Source: Pseudomonadota bacterium (GTDB taxonomy: Bacteria > Pseudomonadota > Alphaproteobacteria > Caulobacterales > Aquidulcibacteraceae). Taken from it: a stretch of 64,000 nt of DNA. Positions within the stretch are counted from its first letter, which is position 1, and every line of letters begins with the position of its first letter. The notes under the pieces are model-generated. The model did no database searches and was not told the origin of the DNA. It saw only the letters and a list, made by a program, of their open reading frames with translations. A program made the translations under genes and the position numbers. The stretch lies in NCBI GenBank assembly GCA_020161405.1, contig JAIUOD010000001.1:1-64000 (forward strand), written 5' to 3'. Shown piece after piece: positions 17,867-26,372 of this stretch.

Positions 17867-18172
17867 ATGTCAAATACTTGGTTAAATTTTTTATTGATAG
17901 CTATTTTCATTACTTGCATAATGCCAAACATAGTTTCAGCGCATGGCGGCGGTCTTGATAAAAATGGATGTCACAACGATTATGTTCATGGCGGATACCA
18001 TTGCCACCGCCCACAAAAAACAAGCATTGCAGACCTTAATGGGCGAGTAAAACCATCATACAAACCAAGAATTGGACTAGGTTGCAGTTGTGCTGCGCAA
18101 AAATATTGTACTGGCCCACGCGGCGGTCGATATTGCATTAATGGCAGCGGCCGAAAAACTTATCGCCACTAA
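17867..18172 (+). CDS. Small secreted YHYH-type protein
   Basis: A 101-residue protein with a clear signal peptide (hydrophobic residues 5-23, cleavage after VSAHG or just before). The mature part starts with a His/Cys-rich motif, [20 protein letters not shown], typical of YHYH-domain small proteins. A basic C-terminal piece contains [18 protein letters not shown], resembling the PRGGRY-type basic adaptor motif. The His/Cys spacing suggests metal binding in the periplasm, but no function is established. Its stop codon overlaps the end of the convergent deaminase gene by 4 nt. It follows aroA by 54 nt on the same strand. Confidence 0.78.
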   Translation: MSNTWLNFLLIAIFITCIMPNIVSAHGGGLDKNGCHNDYVHGGYHCHRPQKTSIADLNGRVKPSYKPRIGLGCSCAAQKYCTGPRGGRYCINGSGRKTYRH

Positions 18173-19179
18173 CCCAATGAATAAACATCAATATCCCCGC
18201 AATGCACATCAATTTCTTGTTGGCTTAAAAACGAGCCTTTGAAGGAATTCTTTGCCAATGTGATTAATTCATCGCGGGTAAGATTAATTGCTTTTTGGGT
18301 TTCGATATAATTCTTATTGAGATAGCCGCCAAAATAAGCGGGGTCATCGGAATTTATTGTTGCCTTCAGCCCCTTAGCAAGCATGACTTTCAATGGATGT
18401 TGCGTCAAATCTTTCACCACGCAAAGTGATAGATTTGATAATGGGCAAACCGTAAGTGTAAGACCTTCTTCAATAATTCGCGCCACCAATTTTTCATCTT
18501 CAAGGCAGCGATTACCATGATCAATTCGGTCAATTTGCAATATATCAAGGGCTTCATAAATATATTCTGGCGGGCCTTCCTCACCTGCATGGGCAACGAT
18601 TTTAAGCCCCAAATCACGTGCCGATTTAAAGACATTGGCAAATTTTGATGGCGGATGCCCGACTTCTGATGAATCAAGTCCAACACCCTTGACTTTCGCC
18701 AAATGCGGTGTTGCCATTGCAAGGGTTTTAAAGGCTTCTTCTTCGGGCAAATGGCGTAAAAAACACATAATAAGGAAACTTGAAATTCCCAATTCTTTTT
18801 TACCATCTTCAAGCGCGCGATTTATGCCATTTATTACAATATCAAAATCAATCCCTCTATCGGTATGGGTTTGCGGGTCAAAGAAAACCTCAACATGTTT
18901 GCAATTATCAGCTTTCATGCGGGTTAAATATGCCCATGTTAAGTCGTAGAAATCTTGTTCATTTATAAGGACTTGTGCACCTTGGTAATAAATATCCAAA
19001 AATTCCTGAAGGTTGGAAAATTTATAGGCCGCCCGTACCGCTTCAACACTGTCAAAAGGAATTGAAATATTATTACGTTTGGCAAGTTCAAACATTAATT
19101 CAGGCTCTAATGAGCCTTCAAGATGAAGATGCAATTCCGCCTTTGGAAGGCCATTAATAAATTTCTCAAGATTTGACAT
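18169..19179 (-). CDS. Adenosine/adenine deaminase family protein, probably adenine deaminase type
   Basis: A 336-residue metal-dependent purine deaminase. The N-terminal [17 protein letters not shown] has the HxH zinc motif. Later come [23 protein letters not shown] (His and catalytic Glu), RIDHGNRCL and [14 protein letters not shown] (Asp zinc ligand). The [11 protein letters not shown] and [10 protein letters not shown] wording is what I associate with the bacterial/fungal adenine deaminase branch rather than classical adenosine deaminase, so adenine to hypoxanthine in purine salvage is the preferred reading. No purine gene is adjacent to support it. Start at 19179 ([15 protein letters not shown]) gives the usual family N-terminus. 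Convergent with the YHYH gene. Confidence 0.85.
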   Translation of the reverse strand: MSNLEKFINGLPKAELHLHLEGSLEPELMFELAKRNNISIPFDSVEAVRAAYKFSNLQEFLDIYYQGAQVLINEQDFYDLTWAYLTRMKADNCKHVEVFFDPQTHTDRGIDFDIVINGINRALEDGKKELGISSFLIMCFLRHLPEEEAFKTLAMATPHLAKVKGVGLDSSEVGHPPSKFANVFKSARDLGLKIVAHAGEEGPPEYIYEALDILQIDRIDHGNRCLEDEKLVARIIEEGLTLTVCPLSNLSLCVVKDLTQHPLKVMLAKGLKATINSDDPAYFGGYLNKNYIETQKAINLTRDELITLAKNSFKGSFLSQQEIDVHCGDIDVYSLG

Positions 19180-19247
19180 TTTTACCCCGCTTTGAAAATT
19201 TATAGCGCGAAATTTTGATTTCGCAAATGCGGTAAAGTGGTAAAATT

Positions 19248-19670
19248 TTATGTTTGGTTGGGTTCAATTTTATCCTTTGGCTTATATAAAATCATGAAAG
19301 CATAAATAAAAACCAACATAAATTCTTGCATTCCAAAATGATAAATCCGCGGAATGCCTAATATTTTGTCTAATTTTCGTGTAAAGAATGTGCCAATAAA
19401 TAAAAACATAATTGCTAAATATTTATAATAATATTTGTCAGTAAGTGGCTTTTGTTCAGCAGGTTTTGAATTTATAAAATCTTCATCCCTCAAAACTTTT
19501 ATTGATGATATAAATGAAAATAATATAAAAAAAATACAGAAAATTTGAAAATTTATTTCAGAACTTCCTTCCAAAATGCTTTTATTAAATGCAATCCAAC
19601 AATCATATGTCATTTTGAAGAATAAAAGATAAACTATATATAATTTAAGAAAATATATCCCATTAAGCAT
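19248..19670 (-). CDS. Uncharacterised membrane protein
   Basis: A 140-residue protein that I do not recognise. It has about four hydrophobic segments: residues 5-20, 42-57, 84-97 and 116-130. A charged loop ([24 protein letters not shown]) precedes the third. It lies between the nnrD and deaminase genes on the same strand. A hairpin terminator separates it from nnrD, so it probably has its own promoter. The low G+C content matches its neighbours. Confidence 0.55.
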   Translation of the reverse strand: MLNGIYFLKLYIVYLLFFKMTYDCWIAFNKSILEGSSEINFQIFCIFFILFSFISSIKVLRDEDFINSKPAEQKPLTDKYYYKYLAIMFLFIGTFFTRKLDKILGIPRIYHFGMQEFMLVFIYAFMILYKPKDKIEPNQT

Positions 19671-19675
19671 TGTAT

Positions 19676-19697
19676 AAAACCTAATAAATTAGGTTTT
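19676..19697 (-). terminator. Hairpin overlapping the nnrD stop codon
   Basis: Stem AAAACCTAA/TTAGGTTTT (19676-19684 and 19689-19697) with a 4-nt loop. The A/T-rich flanks give a short U-tail on both strands. The nnrD stop codon (19689-19691) is inside the right arm. It likely ends the trmN6-like/nnrD transcript. Confidence 0.6.
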
Positions 19698-20537
19698 TTT
19701 ATAATATTGATTCAATATTTCTGCAATCTCTATTGGTAAATCTTGCGCCATTAATCCTGCACCAAGCGAAATGCCTGCTTGCGAATGAATGAATACTGCG
19801 ATTTGGCAGGCAATAAATTCATCAAGCCCTTGGGCAATAAGGCCGCCAATAAGGCCGCTTAATACGTCTCCTGTTCCTGCACTTGCCAAAAAGGGTGTCG
19901 ATTTTTCTAAAATTGCGCATTCGCCATCAGGTGTTGCAATAATTGTTTGTGCGCCCTTATGAACTATTGTTGCACTCGCCATATTTGCCGCATCAATTGT
20001 CTGTTTAATTTTTTGGTCGAAATTGTTGGCTTGTTCGAATTTAAACAACCGATAAAACTCACCCGAATGCGGGGTCAGAACCACGGGCGCGCCGCGTTCT
20101 TCAAATATTTCAAAGAAATTCCCATTTTGCGAATTGGCAATATAAGTGATTGCATCGGCATCCAAAACAATTGGCACATTTGTTTGACACAAATTGCGCA
20201 AATACGCATATTTTGCACCATCAAAACCCAAAGCAGGGCCAATTATTAGCGCGCCATAATCTTCAATATCTTTTGGAATATAGCCATCATATTTAATTGC
20301 TTTGACCATTATTGAAGTTTCATGGCCTGCAATAATCTTGGCGGCATCAAATGGCGCATGGATAACAACCCAACCCGCCCCAATTCTCGCGCCCGCATTG
20401 GCTGCAAGGCGAATTGCGCCAGTGTGCAACTCATCCCCTGAAAAAAGCGCCAATCGCCCACGCGAGTGTTTATTGGCATCAATATCAGGCCAAGGAAATT
20501 GCGACATTATATTCTTATCAATTGCATGCACTTTCAT
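19689..20537 (-). CDS. nnrD: ADP-dependent NAD(P)H-hydrate dehydratase
   Basis: A 282-residue stand-alone carbohydrate kinase-like domain of the YjeF C-terminal type. It dehydrates damaged (S)-NAD(P)HX back to NAD(P)H using ADP. Recognised features are the N-terminal HSRGRLALFSGDELHTGA with AARIGAGWVV following, the VLTPHSGEFYRLF motif, and the catalytic SAGTGDVLSGLIGGLIAQG near residue 225. The usual N-terminal epimerase domain (NnrE) is not fused, so the epimerase must be elsewhere. The start codon overlaps the stop of the upstream methyltransferase gene by 4 nt (ATGA), so both are in one operon. Confidence 0.88.
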   Translation of the reverse strand: MKVHAIDKNIMSQFPWPDIDANKHSRGRLALFSGDELHTGAIRLAANAGARIGAGWVVIHAPFDAAKIIAGHETSIMVKAIKYDGYIPKDIEDYGALIIGPALGFDGAKYAYLRNLCQTNVPIVLDADAITYIANSQNGNFFEIFEERGAPVVLTPHSGEFYRLFKFEQANNFDQKIKQTIDAANMASATIVHKGAQTIIATPDGECAILEKSTPFLASAGTGDVLSGLIGGLIAQGLDEFIACQIAVFIHSQAGISLGAGLMAQDLPIEIAEILNQYYKKT

Positions 20538-21310
20538 TCGGACAGCCCTTTTAATTCATCTAATTGACCACCTTTGCAAAATTCATCAATGATTGGGAAA
20601 TAATCCTTGTCATTATCACTATCACGCAGAAAAATTGGTGGTAAAATTTGAGTTGGCGCTTTTGATGATTTTTTGGCACTTATTAAAACCCGATTGGCAT
20701 TTTCGCGGGTTTTGGGATGGATAGGAAGAATTCGTATATCCCCCGCACGCCCTTGTAAGGCATCAATAATATCATACATTCTATCAGCACGGTGAATAAG
20801 CAATAATCGCCCATTGGCCTTTACCAGTCTTATCATTGCCTTTATCCAATTTAATAAAGGCGCACCAATAACATAGGCTTGATGGCGGCTTTCGTGTGGA
20901 TTACGTATTTTTGAAAAATCATCAAAATATGGCGGGTTTGAAAAAACTAAATCAAATTTATTTTCATAAGGCGAATTTGGTTTTAGGCCATCAATATTCA
21001 CGATTGCTGCTATATCAGTAAATCCATTTTTATTCGAATTTTGCGCAAATAATGCCGCCGCATTTTCATCGATTTCAAGTGCTATGGCTTTTTGTGGTGG
21101 ATTTTTATTATCCATTCTTCGCGCAAGACAGGTCAAAGTTGCAACCCCAACCCCACTTCCAAGTTCGCAAATATTTTTAGAATCAAAATTTGCCGCCGCA
21201 CTTCCAAGCAAAAGCGCATCAATTCCCGCGCGATAACCCTTTTTGGGCTGCAAAATCTCAAGGCGCTGCCCTAAGAAGAAATCGCATGTTAATTCGGCAT
21301 TATTTGTCAT
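20534..21310 (-). CDS. tRNA1(Val) (adenine37-N6)-methyltransferase-like protein
   Basis: A SAM-dependent methyltransferase of the TrmN6/SmtA type, 258 residues from the chosen ATG at 21310. The family start TCDFFLGQRLEILQPKKGYRAG follows just after it. The SAM loop is CELGSGVGVATLTCL, and the catalytic NPPY motif is in FDLVFSNPPYFDDF, typical of N6-adenine methylation. An earlier in-frame start at 21430 would add 40 residues that do not look like family sequence and would run into the ispB promoter. No clear ribosome site marks either start. The gene overlaps nnrD by 4 nt and is divergent from ispB. Confidence 0.82.
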   Translation of the reverse strand: MTNNAELTCDFFLGQRLEILQPKKGYRAGIDALLLGSAAANFDSKNICELGSGVGVATLTCLARRMDNKNPPQKAIALEIDENAAALFAQNSNKNGFTDIAAIVNIDGLKPNSPYENKFDLVFSNPPYFDDFSKIRNPHESRHQAYVIGAPLLNWIKAMIRLVKANGRLLLIHRADRMYDIIDALQGRAGDIRILPIHPKTRENANRVLISAKKSSKAPTQILPPIFLRDSDNDKDYFPIIDEFCKGGQLDELKGLSE

Positions 21311-21499
21311 ATTCGCAACACATATTAGAAAATGCATATCTACATATTGTAATTGTTCACTAAATGCTATTGGCAACACGCATTTGAACATGTAATCCAA
21401 GATTGTGGTGGGGTTGATTGGAATGCGCAATTAACACCCAAATGCTTGCGCTTTTGAAAATAATCAATATCAAGCAAATCAAAATTGGAGAGAATTCTT

Positions 21500-22522
21500 T
21501 TGAACGCACCGTTAAAGTCAGCTGAACATGCAAATATGCATGAATTGCCCAATCCGCTTGAGCAATTGTCTGCACTCCTAAAAACGGAGTTGTTGGACAC
21601 TGAAGTTGAAATAAGTGCACAAATGGTTTCTTCAGTTGGCCTTATCCCCGATGTTGCGCATCATTTGGTTGACGCCGGCGGTAAAAGGCTTCGTCCTTTA
21701 TTATGCATCGCCGCTGCCAAGGCCTGTGGTGAGGTTAGTCGCCCTGCGATTAAACTTGCTGCTGCGGTTGAATTTATTCATTCGGCAACATTGTTACATG
21801 ATGATGTGGTTGACGCTTCTAACCTTCGCCGCGGGCTTAAAACTGCCAATTTGATTTGGGGTGATAAAGCAAGCGTTTTGGTTGGTGATTTTTTATTCGC
21901 CCGCGCCTTTAATATGATGGTTGCCACTGGCTCTATGCGTATTTTGGATATTCTTGCCGAAACCTCAAGTATAATTGCCGAAGGTGAAGTTTTACAACTT
22001 GCAAGCACAAATCGTGGCGATATTGATCGTGATACTTATTTCAAAGTAATTTCATCAAAAACTGCGGCATTATTTTCTGCGGCATCTGAATGCGGCGCTA
22101 TTTCAACTGGCGCGGATGAAAGCATTGTAAGTGCATTTAAAACTTATGGTCAAGAACTTGGCCTTGCTTTCCAACTTGCCGATGATGCGCTTGATTATGG
22201 TGGCAAAACCCAAGAATTAGGTAAAAAAGTTGGCGATGATTTCCGCGAGGGTAAACCAACTTTGCCAATGATTATCGCAATCGAACGCGCCCAAGAAGAT
22301 GAAAAAGAATTCTGGCAAAAAGTTTTGGCGCGCAAACATAATGATGAAGATTTAAAAACTGCCATCACTATTTTGCGCAATCGCGGTGCAATCGATGAAA
22401 CATTAAAAGTTGCCCAAGAATGCGCTGAAAAGGCAAAATTGGCATTATCCATTCTTGAAGAATCAGAACTTAAAACTTGCCTTATAAATATTGCTGATAT
22501 GGTTGTTGCGCGCGCTAATTAG
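21500..22522 (+). CDS. ispB: Polyprenyl diphosphate synthase (octaprenyl/decaprenyl type)
   Basis: A 340-residue trans-prenyltransferase making the long isoprenoid tail of ubiquinone. Both aspartate-rich motifs are present: LLHDDVVDASNLRRG (first DDxxD type) and QLADDALDYGG (second). Also present are GGKRLRPLL at the N-terminus and GDFLFARAF. I chose the TTG start at 21500 because GGAGAG lies 7 nt upstream of it. The in-frame TTG at 21485 comes before that ribosome site. The 3' end overlaps the convergent WecA-like gene by 8 nt. ispE, another isoprenoid gene, is nearby but on the opposite strand. Confidence 0.9.
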   Translation: MNAPLKSAEHANMHELPNPLEQLSALLKTELLDTEVEISAQMVSSVGLIPDVAHHLVDAGGKRLRPLLCIAAAKACGEVSRPAIKLAAAVEFIHSATLLHDDVVDASNLRRGLKTANLIWGDKASVLVGDFLFARAFNMMVATGSMRILDILAETSSIIAEGEVLQLASTNRGDIDRDTYFKVISSKTAALFSAASECGAISTGADESIVSAFKTYGQELGLAFQLADDALDYGGKTQELGKKVGDDFREGKPTLPMIIAIERAQEDEKEFWQKVLARKHNDEDLKTAITILRNRGAIDETLKVAQECAEKAKLALSILEESELKTCLINIADMVVARAN

Positions 22523-23549
22523 GAATTTCTGCCAACAGCTTAGGCCGCATAATTTTTGCGCCAATTCCATAGACCAAAACCAAAATAACAAAACCAAACA
22601 AAATATATTTTGGTGCAATCGTATCAATAATATTGGCTATCACAACACATATTAATGTCATAGCCCACCAAATTGATGCCACATAAAGATGGGGCTTTCC
22701 GCTTCGGGCAATGATTTGATATAGATGTTTATTATGTGCCGAAAATATATTTTCGCCCAATTTTATGCGGCGCAAGATTGTAAAAATTGTTTCGCTAATA
22801 ATTGGCAAAACACAAAGCCCAATTGCAAAAGGTGAAACCCCTGCACGCACCGCATAAAGCCCCATTATTGCAAAAGTCCCGCCATAGAAATATGAACCGC
22901 TATCACCTGCGAAAATACTGCCTTGAACCACATTATAAACCAAAAACCCAAGCCCCGCGCAAGCAAGGCAAAGCATCATTACACTTGAATTAAGATCACC
23001 ATGATGAAAAGTTAAAAATGCAAGTCCAAAAAATGAAACCGCCATTGAACCAAGGGAAATACCATTAACACCGTCCATGAAATTTACGGCATTAATCATA
23101 TAAACTATCCAAAGGATGGTTCCAAAAGCGCCAAAAATCATCCCCAAAGGCAAAATAATATTTTCCCATAAAATGATTTTTTCAACCCTTAAATTTGTTC
23201 CCGCAACACATGCCGCAATAAAAATTGCCAAAACCAATCTTATGCTTGTTTTTAAAGTAAATAAGTCATCCAATAGGCCAATTAAGCCAAAGCAAGCCCC
23301 AATTCCAAGCGTAATGTAAATCTGATTATCAACCATAATACTGGTATTTATCAGCATATAAATAGTTGAAACCGCAAATCCAAAAATTATTGCCAAACCG
23401 CCCGATGTTGCCTTATGGTCATTATGAAGCTTACGTTTGTCGTCAGGGCTATCATTAAGATGGGCGGTAATCAAAAGGCGTGTGCATAAAAATGAACACA
23501 CAAAGGCCGTTAAAATTGCAATTTGAATTGGCGTAAAATCTGTTTCCAT
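22515..23549 (-). CDS. WecA/MraY-type polyprenyl-phosphate sugar-1-phosphate transferase
   Basis: A 344-residue integral membrane protein with about ten or eleven hydrophobic segments. It belongs to the family that transfers a sugar-1-phosphate from a UDP-sugar to undecaprenyl phosphate. Diagnostic cytoplasmic motifs are GLIGLLDDLFTLKTSIRL (Asp pair), NAVNFMDGVNGISLG and IFAGDSGSYFYGG. The dedicated mraY is elsewhere in the window, so this is a WecA-like enzyme for a surface polysaccharide. No glycosyltransferase cluster accompanies it. It is the last gene of a minus-strand operon, overlapping the start of ispE's stop region by 1 nt. Confidence 0.87.
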   Translation of the reverse strand: METDFTPIQIAILTAFVCSFLCTRLLITAHLNDSPDDKRKLHNDHKATSGGLAIIFGFAVSTIYMLINTSIMVDNQIYITLGIGACFGLIGLLDDLFTLKTSIRLVLAIFIAACVAGTNLRVEKIILWENIILPLGMIFGAFGTILWIVYMINAVNFMDGVNGISLGSMAVSFFGLAFLTFHHGDLNSSVMMLCLACAGLGFLVYNVVQGSIFAGDSGSYFYGGTFAIMGLYAVRAGVSPFAIGLCVLPIISETIFTILRRIKLGENIFSAHNKHLYQIIARSGKPHLYVASIWWAMTLICVVIANIIDTIAPKYILFGFVILVLVYGIGAKIMRPKLLAEIPN

Positions 23550-24445
23550 TATTCACCTAAAAAACAACATGATTTGGCCCAAATCTTTTGACCATTTTGC
23601 TTGTAAAGTGAATTGATTTTATCAGATGCAATTTTTGATAATTCTAAACTTTCATAAAGCGCAAAACATGTTGCGCCCGAGCCTGACATTCGCACCAATG
23701 ACGCATTAGTTTCATTTTCAAGGAATGAAAGAAGCTCACCAATTTGTGGGCAAGTTTTTATCGCAGCTTTTGTTAAATCATTTGATTGCGATTTTAGCAT
23801 TGCAATCAAATTTTCAAAACCTTTGCAATCATTATATTCAAAGCCAAAATTTTGGCTAAACTCACCTAATTCATCAAAAGTCTTGTAAACTAAAGGGGTT
23901 GAACATTCCAAAAGTGGATTAACCAAAATTGCATTTATATTACGTGGTAAAATTGGTGCAGGCATTAATTCATCGCCAATACCCCGCATAATTGTTGGCT
24001 TCTTTTTTATACAAACCCCAATATCAGCGCCAATTTTATTGCCAATATTTATTAATTCATCAATAGATAGGCCCAATTGCCATATTTCATTAAGTGCAAT
24101 TAAACTTGCGGCGCAATCAGAGGAACCACCGCCAATTCCCGATGCAATCGGAAGGTTTTTATAAAGCGTGACCTTTATTTTTTTATCAGATTTACAATAT
24201 TGATTAAGCGCATTTATCGCTTTGAAAATTAAGTTTTTGGAAACATCATGACCAATTAATTCAGTCGCAAATTCACCCTTTATTTCGATTGAATTTTCAT
24301 CTTCCAACTCAAAAAATAACTCATCGCCAAAATCAGCGAAAACCACCAATGAATCAAGATTATGATAATCCTTAAAGCGCCCATCCTTAATTGGGGCACT
24401 AACGCCAAGGCTTAGATTTATTTTAGCAGGTGCAAGAATTCGCAT
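23549..24445 (-). CDS. ispE: 4-diphosphocytidyl-2-C-methyl-D-erythritol kinase
   Basis: A 298-residue GHMP kinase of the MEP isoprenoid pathway, phosphorylating CDP-ME at the 2-hydroxyl. It has the N-terminal PAKINLSLGV, the ATP-binding PIASGIGGGSSDCAASL near residue 100 and the C-terminal SLVRMSGSGATCFALY. Length is normal. It sits in the middle of a tightly packed operon (1-nt overlaps with the TPR gene upstream and the WecA-like gene downstream), so it is probably translationally coupled to both. Confidence 0.93.
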   Translation of the reverse strand: MRILAPAKINLSLGVSAPIKDGRFKDYHNLDSLVVFADFGDELFFELEDENSIEIKGEFATELIGHDVSKNLIFKAINALNQYCKSDKKIKVTLYKNLPIASGIGGGSSDCAASLIALNEIWQLGLSIDELINIGNKIGADIGVCIKKKPTIMRGIGDELMPAPILPRNINAILVNPLLECSTPLVYKTFDELGEFSQNFGFEYNDCKGFENLIAMLKSQSNDLTKAAIKTCPQIGELLSFLENETNASLVRMSGSGATCFALYESLELSKIASDKINSLYKQNGQKIWAKSCCFLGE

Positions 24446-26178
24446 TATTGTGATTGCGCAACAATTGCCTTAGCCGCAGGAATATCAATACCCTTAAGCA
24501 TTTTTGCCGTAATACGCGCTTTATCATCGCTAGATTTGGTTAAACTTACGGCTTTTGACCATTCAAGTTTTGCCTCTTCTTTGCGGTTTGTTGTCCAATA
24601 TGCATCGCCCAAATGTTCGGCAATTTCGCCAACATTTGGCGAAAGCATCATAGCAAATTCAAGCCTGTCTATTGCTGCCTCATAATCACCTTGGCGGAAC
24701 ATAAGCCACCCTAAACTATCGATTGTTTCGCCAGATTGTGGGCGCATTTGTACCGCTTTTTCCAATAATTTACGCGCTTCATCAAGCTCTACATTATTGT
24801 CGGCCAAAATATAGCCAAGACTATTTAGCAAAAGCGGGTTATCAGGTTCTAAATCATTGGCAGCACGCAAATCCTTTATCGCCGCTTGCGGATTTTTTAG
24901 ACCTGTGAACGCATTAGAACGCCCAAAATATAATTGCCATTTTTTTGTTCCCATAGCCTGTTCACTAAGGCCTTTGCTCTGTTCGATAAGTTTATCATAA
25001 AGCAATTGGGCATCTTTGAATTTTTCGGACGCAACATAATAATTGGCAAGGCTTGATAGATTAAAGAAGTTCGGGCGATTTTTCGCACTTTTTTGCAAGT
25101 TTTCAATCGCCGCTTTTTCATTTTTCGGATATAAAAGCGCCGAATTAATAGAAGATGCAATATCCCCATAAACCGAATTTTTATCAATATTTGCAAGTTG
25201 TGTATTGGCATCATCTTCAAGCTCTAGGGCGTTTTGAAAACGTGCAATATCAATTCTTATTATTTGCAAATCCTTGTTCAAGGCAAGTGACATAGCTAGT
25301 TCGCCAAGTGGCGAACCAGATTTATTGTCATAGGCAATGGATTGCGCAATATTGGCAAGCGCCAAAGAAGCCATATTTTTTCCATTAGGTTTTGAAACTT
25401 TTGAAGAATTTTTTATTTCATCATAAACGTCATTAAGAACAATTACATCCGAAACATTGTCAGTTGCACGCAATATATCAAGCGCATCATCCTTATGACC
25501 CGTTTGTGCAAGGAAACGCGCATAATTGGTAACGCCAATTATTGTTCGCCCACCAAGACCATAAGCCGTTTCATAGGCTGATTTGGCCCCTTCATCATCG
25601 CCCAAAAATTGAAGCATAATGGCGCGTGAAAAATAGGCGTTTTTATCAATATTTCTTATACCGCTTTTTTGCGCGATCGCATCAATTGCGCCAGTTTTAT
25701 CACCCGATAAAGCCAAGGCCCATGCTTTTAAATGGCGCGCATAAAGCGCGCGGGCTTCAGATAATTCAACATAATTTTCATAAGCAAGAATAGGTTTTAA
25801 ATTGCCTTTTTTGAATTCATCATTGGCAATCACCAAATCAGCATCAGAGCCACGAAGTTTTTGATTGCCCATTTTTGCAAGCTTTAGTGCCTTATCCAAA
25901 TCACCAGCAATTAAATATGCTTTGATGGAATTTTTAAACGCATTATAATTGCCACGATCATTAAGCCATGCAAGTTCAAACGCGCGCGCCGCCATTTTAC
26001 TATCGCCAATTTTAACCGCATAAGAACCCGTAAGATTTGCCGATAAAACCTCACCAAAACCACGATCAATAACAACAGGTTTTGCATCTAGCGCATTTGC
26101 ATTTTGACTATTTACAAAAGGCGCGCAAATAAAAGACAAACAAACAGCACTTAAGACATGGCTTTTTAATATTTTCAT
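24445..26178 (-). CDS. Exported tetratricopeptide-repeat protein
   Basis: A 577-residue protein with an N-terminal signal sequence (hydrophobic residues 7-22, cleavage near VNSQNANA). It is followed by many TPR-like helices across the rest of the chain. The clearest are near residues 430-500, for example LEPDNPLLLNSLGYILAD and RPQSGETIDSLGWLMFRQG. TPR arrays act as protein-protein scaffolds in the periplasm or at the outer membrane. No catalytic domain is visible. It is the first gene of the operon with ispE and the WecA-like gene. The alphaproteobacterial pairing of a TPR lipoprotein-like gene with ispE is familiar, but no mechanistic link is known to me. Confidence 0.85.
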   Translation of the reverse strand: MKILKSHVLSAVCLSFICAPFVNSQNANALDAKPVVIDRGFGEVLSANLTGSYAVKIGDSKMAARAFELAWLNDRGNYNAFKNSIKAYLIAGDLDKALKLAKMGNQKLRGSDADLVIANDEFKKGNLKPILAYENYVELSEARALYARHLKAWALALSGDKTGAIDAIAQKSGIRNIDKNAYFSRAIMLQFLGDDEGAKSAYETAYGLGGRTIIGVTNYARFLAQTGHKDDALDILRATDNVSDVIVLNDVYDEIKNSSKVSKPNGKNMASLALANIAQSIAYDNKSGSPLGELAMSLALNKDLQIIRIDIARFQNALELEDDANTQLANIDKNSVYGDIASSINSALLYPKNEKAAIENLQKSAKNRPNFFNLSSLANYYVASEKFKDAQLLYDKLIEQSKGLSEQAMGTKKWQLYFGRSNAFTGLKNPQAAIKDLRAANDLEPDNPLLLNSLGYILADNNVELDEARKLLEKAVQMRPQSGETIDSLGWLMFRQGDYEAAIDRLEFAMMLSPNVGEIAEHLGDAYWTTNRKEEAKLEWSKAVSLTKSSDDKARITAKMLKGIDIPAAKAIVAQSQ

Positions 26179-26251
26179 GCCCCAAGTCTATAATGAAGCC
26201 CCACCCAATGCAAGCCAGTTTCCCAATCAATAATAAATGAAAAACTGACTT

Positions 26252-26372
26252 ATTTATTCGAATAGGTGGGTTTTGGCTAAATAGTGCTGTTAAGCCCTCG
26301 CAGCAAATAGTGAACTATTTGCGAGAAGGCTTGGCAGCAATATAACGCCAAAAATCACATATTCGAATAAAT
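26252..26372. repeat. Nested inverted repeats at the 3' end of the ETF-QO gene
   Basis: Outer arms ATTTATTCGAATA (26252-26264) and TATTCGAATAAAT (26360-26372) are perfect 13-bp inverse complements; the right arm covers the last codons of the ETF-QO gene. Between them lies a second stem-loop, 26292-26332, with paired AAGCC/GGCTT, CTCG/CGAG and CAAATAG/CTATTTG. No T-run follows, so it is not a classic terminator. It could protect the mRNA end or reduce read-through into the TPR operon. Confidence 0.65.
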
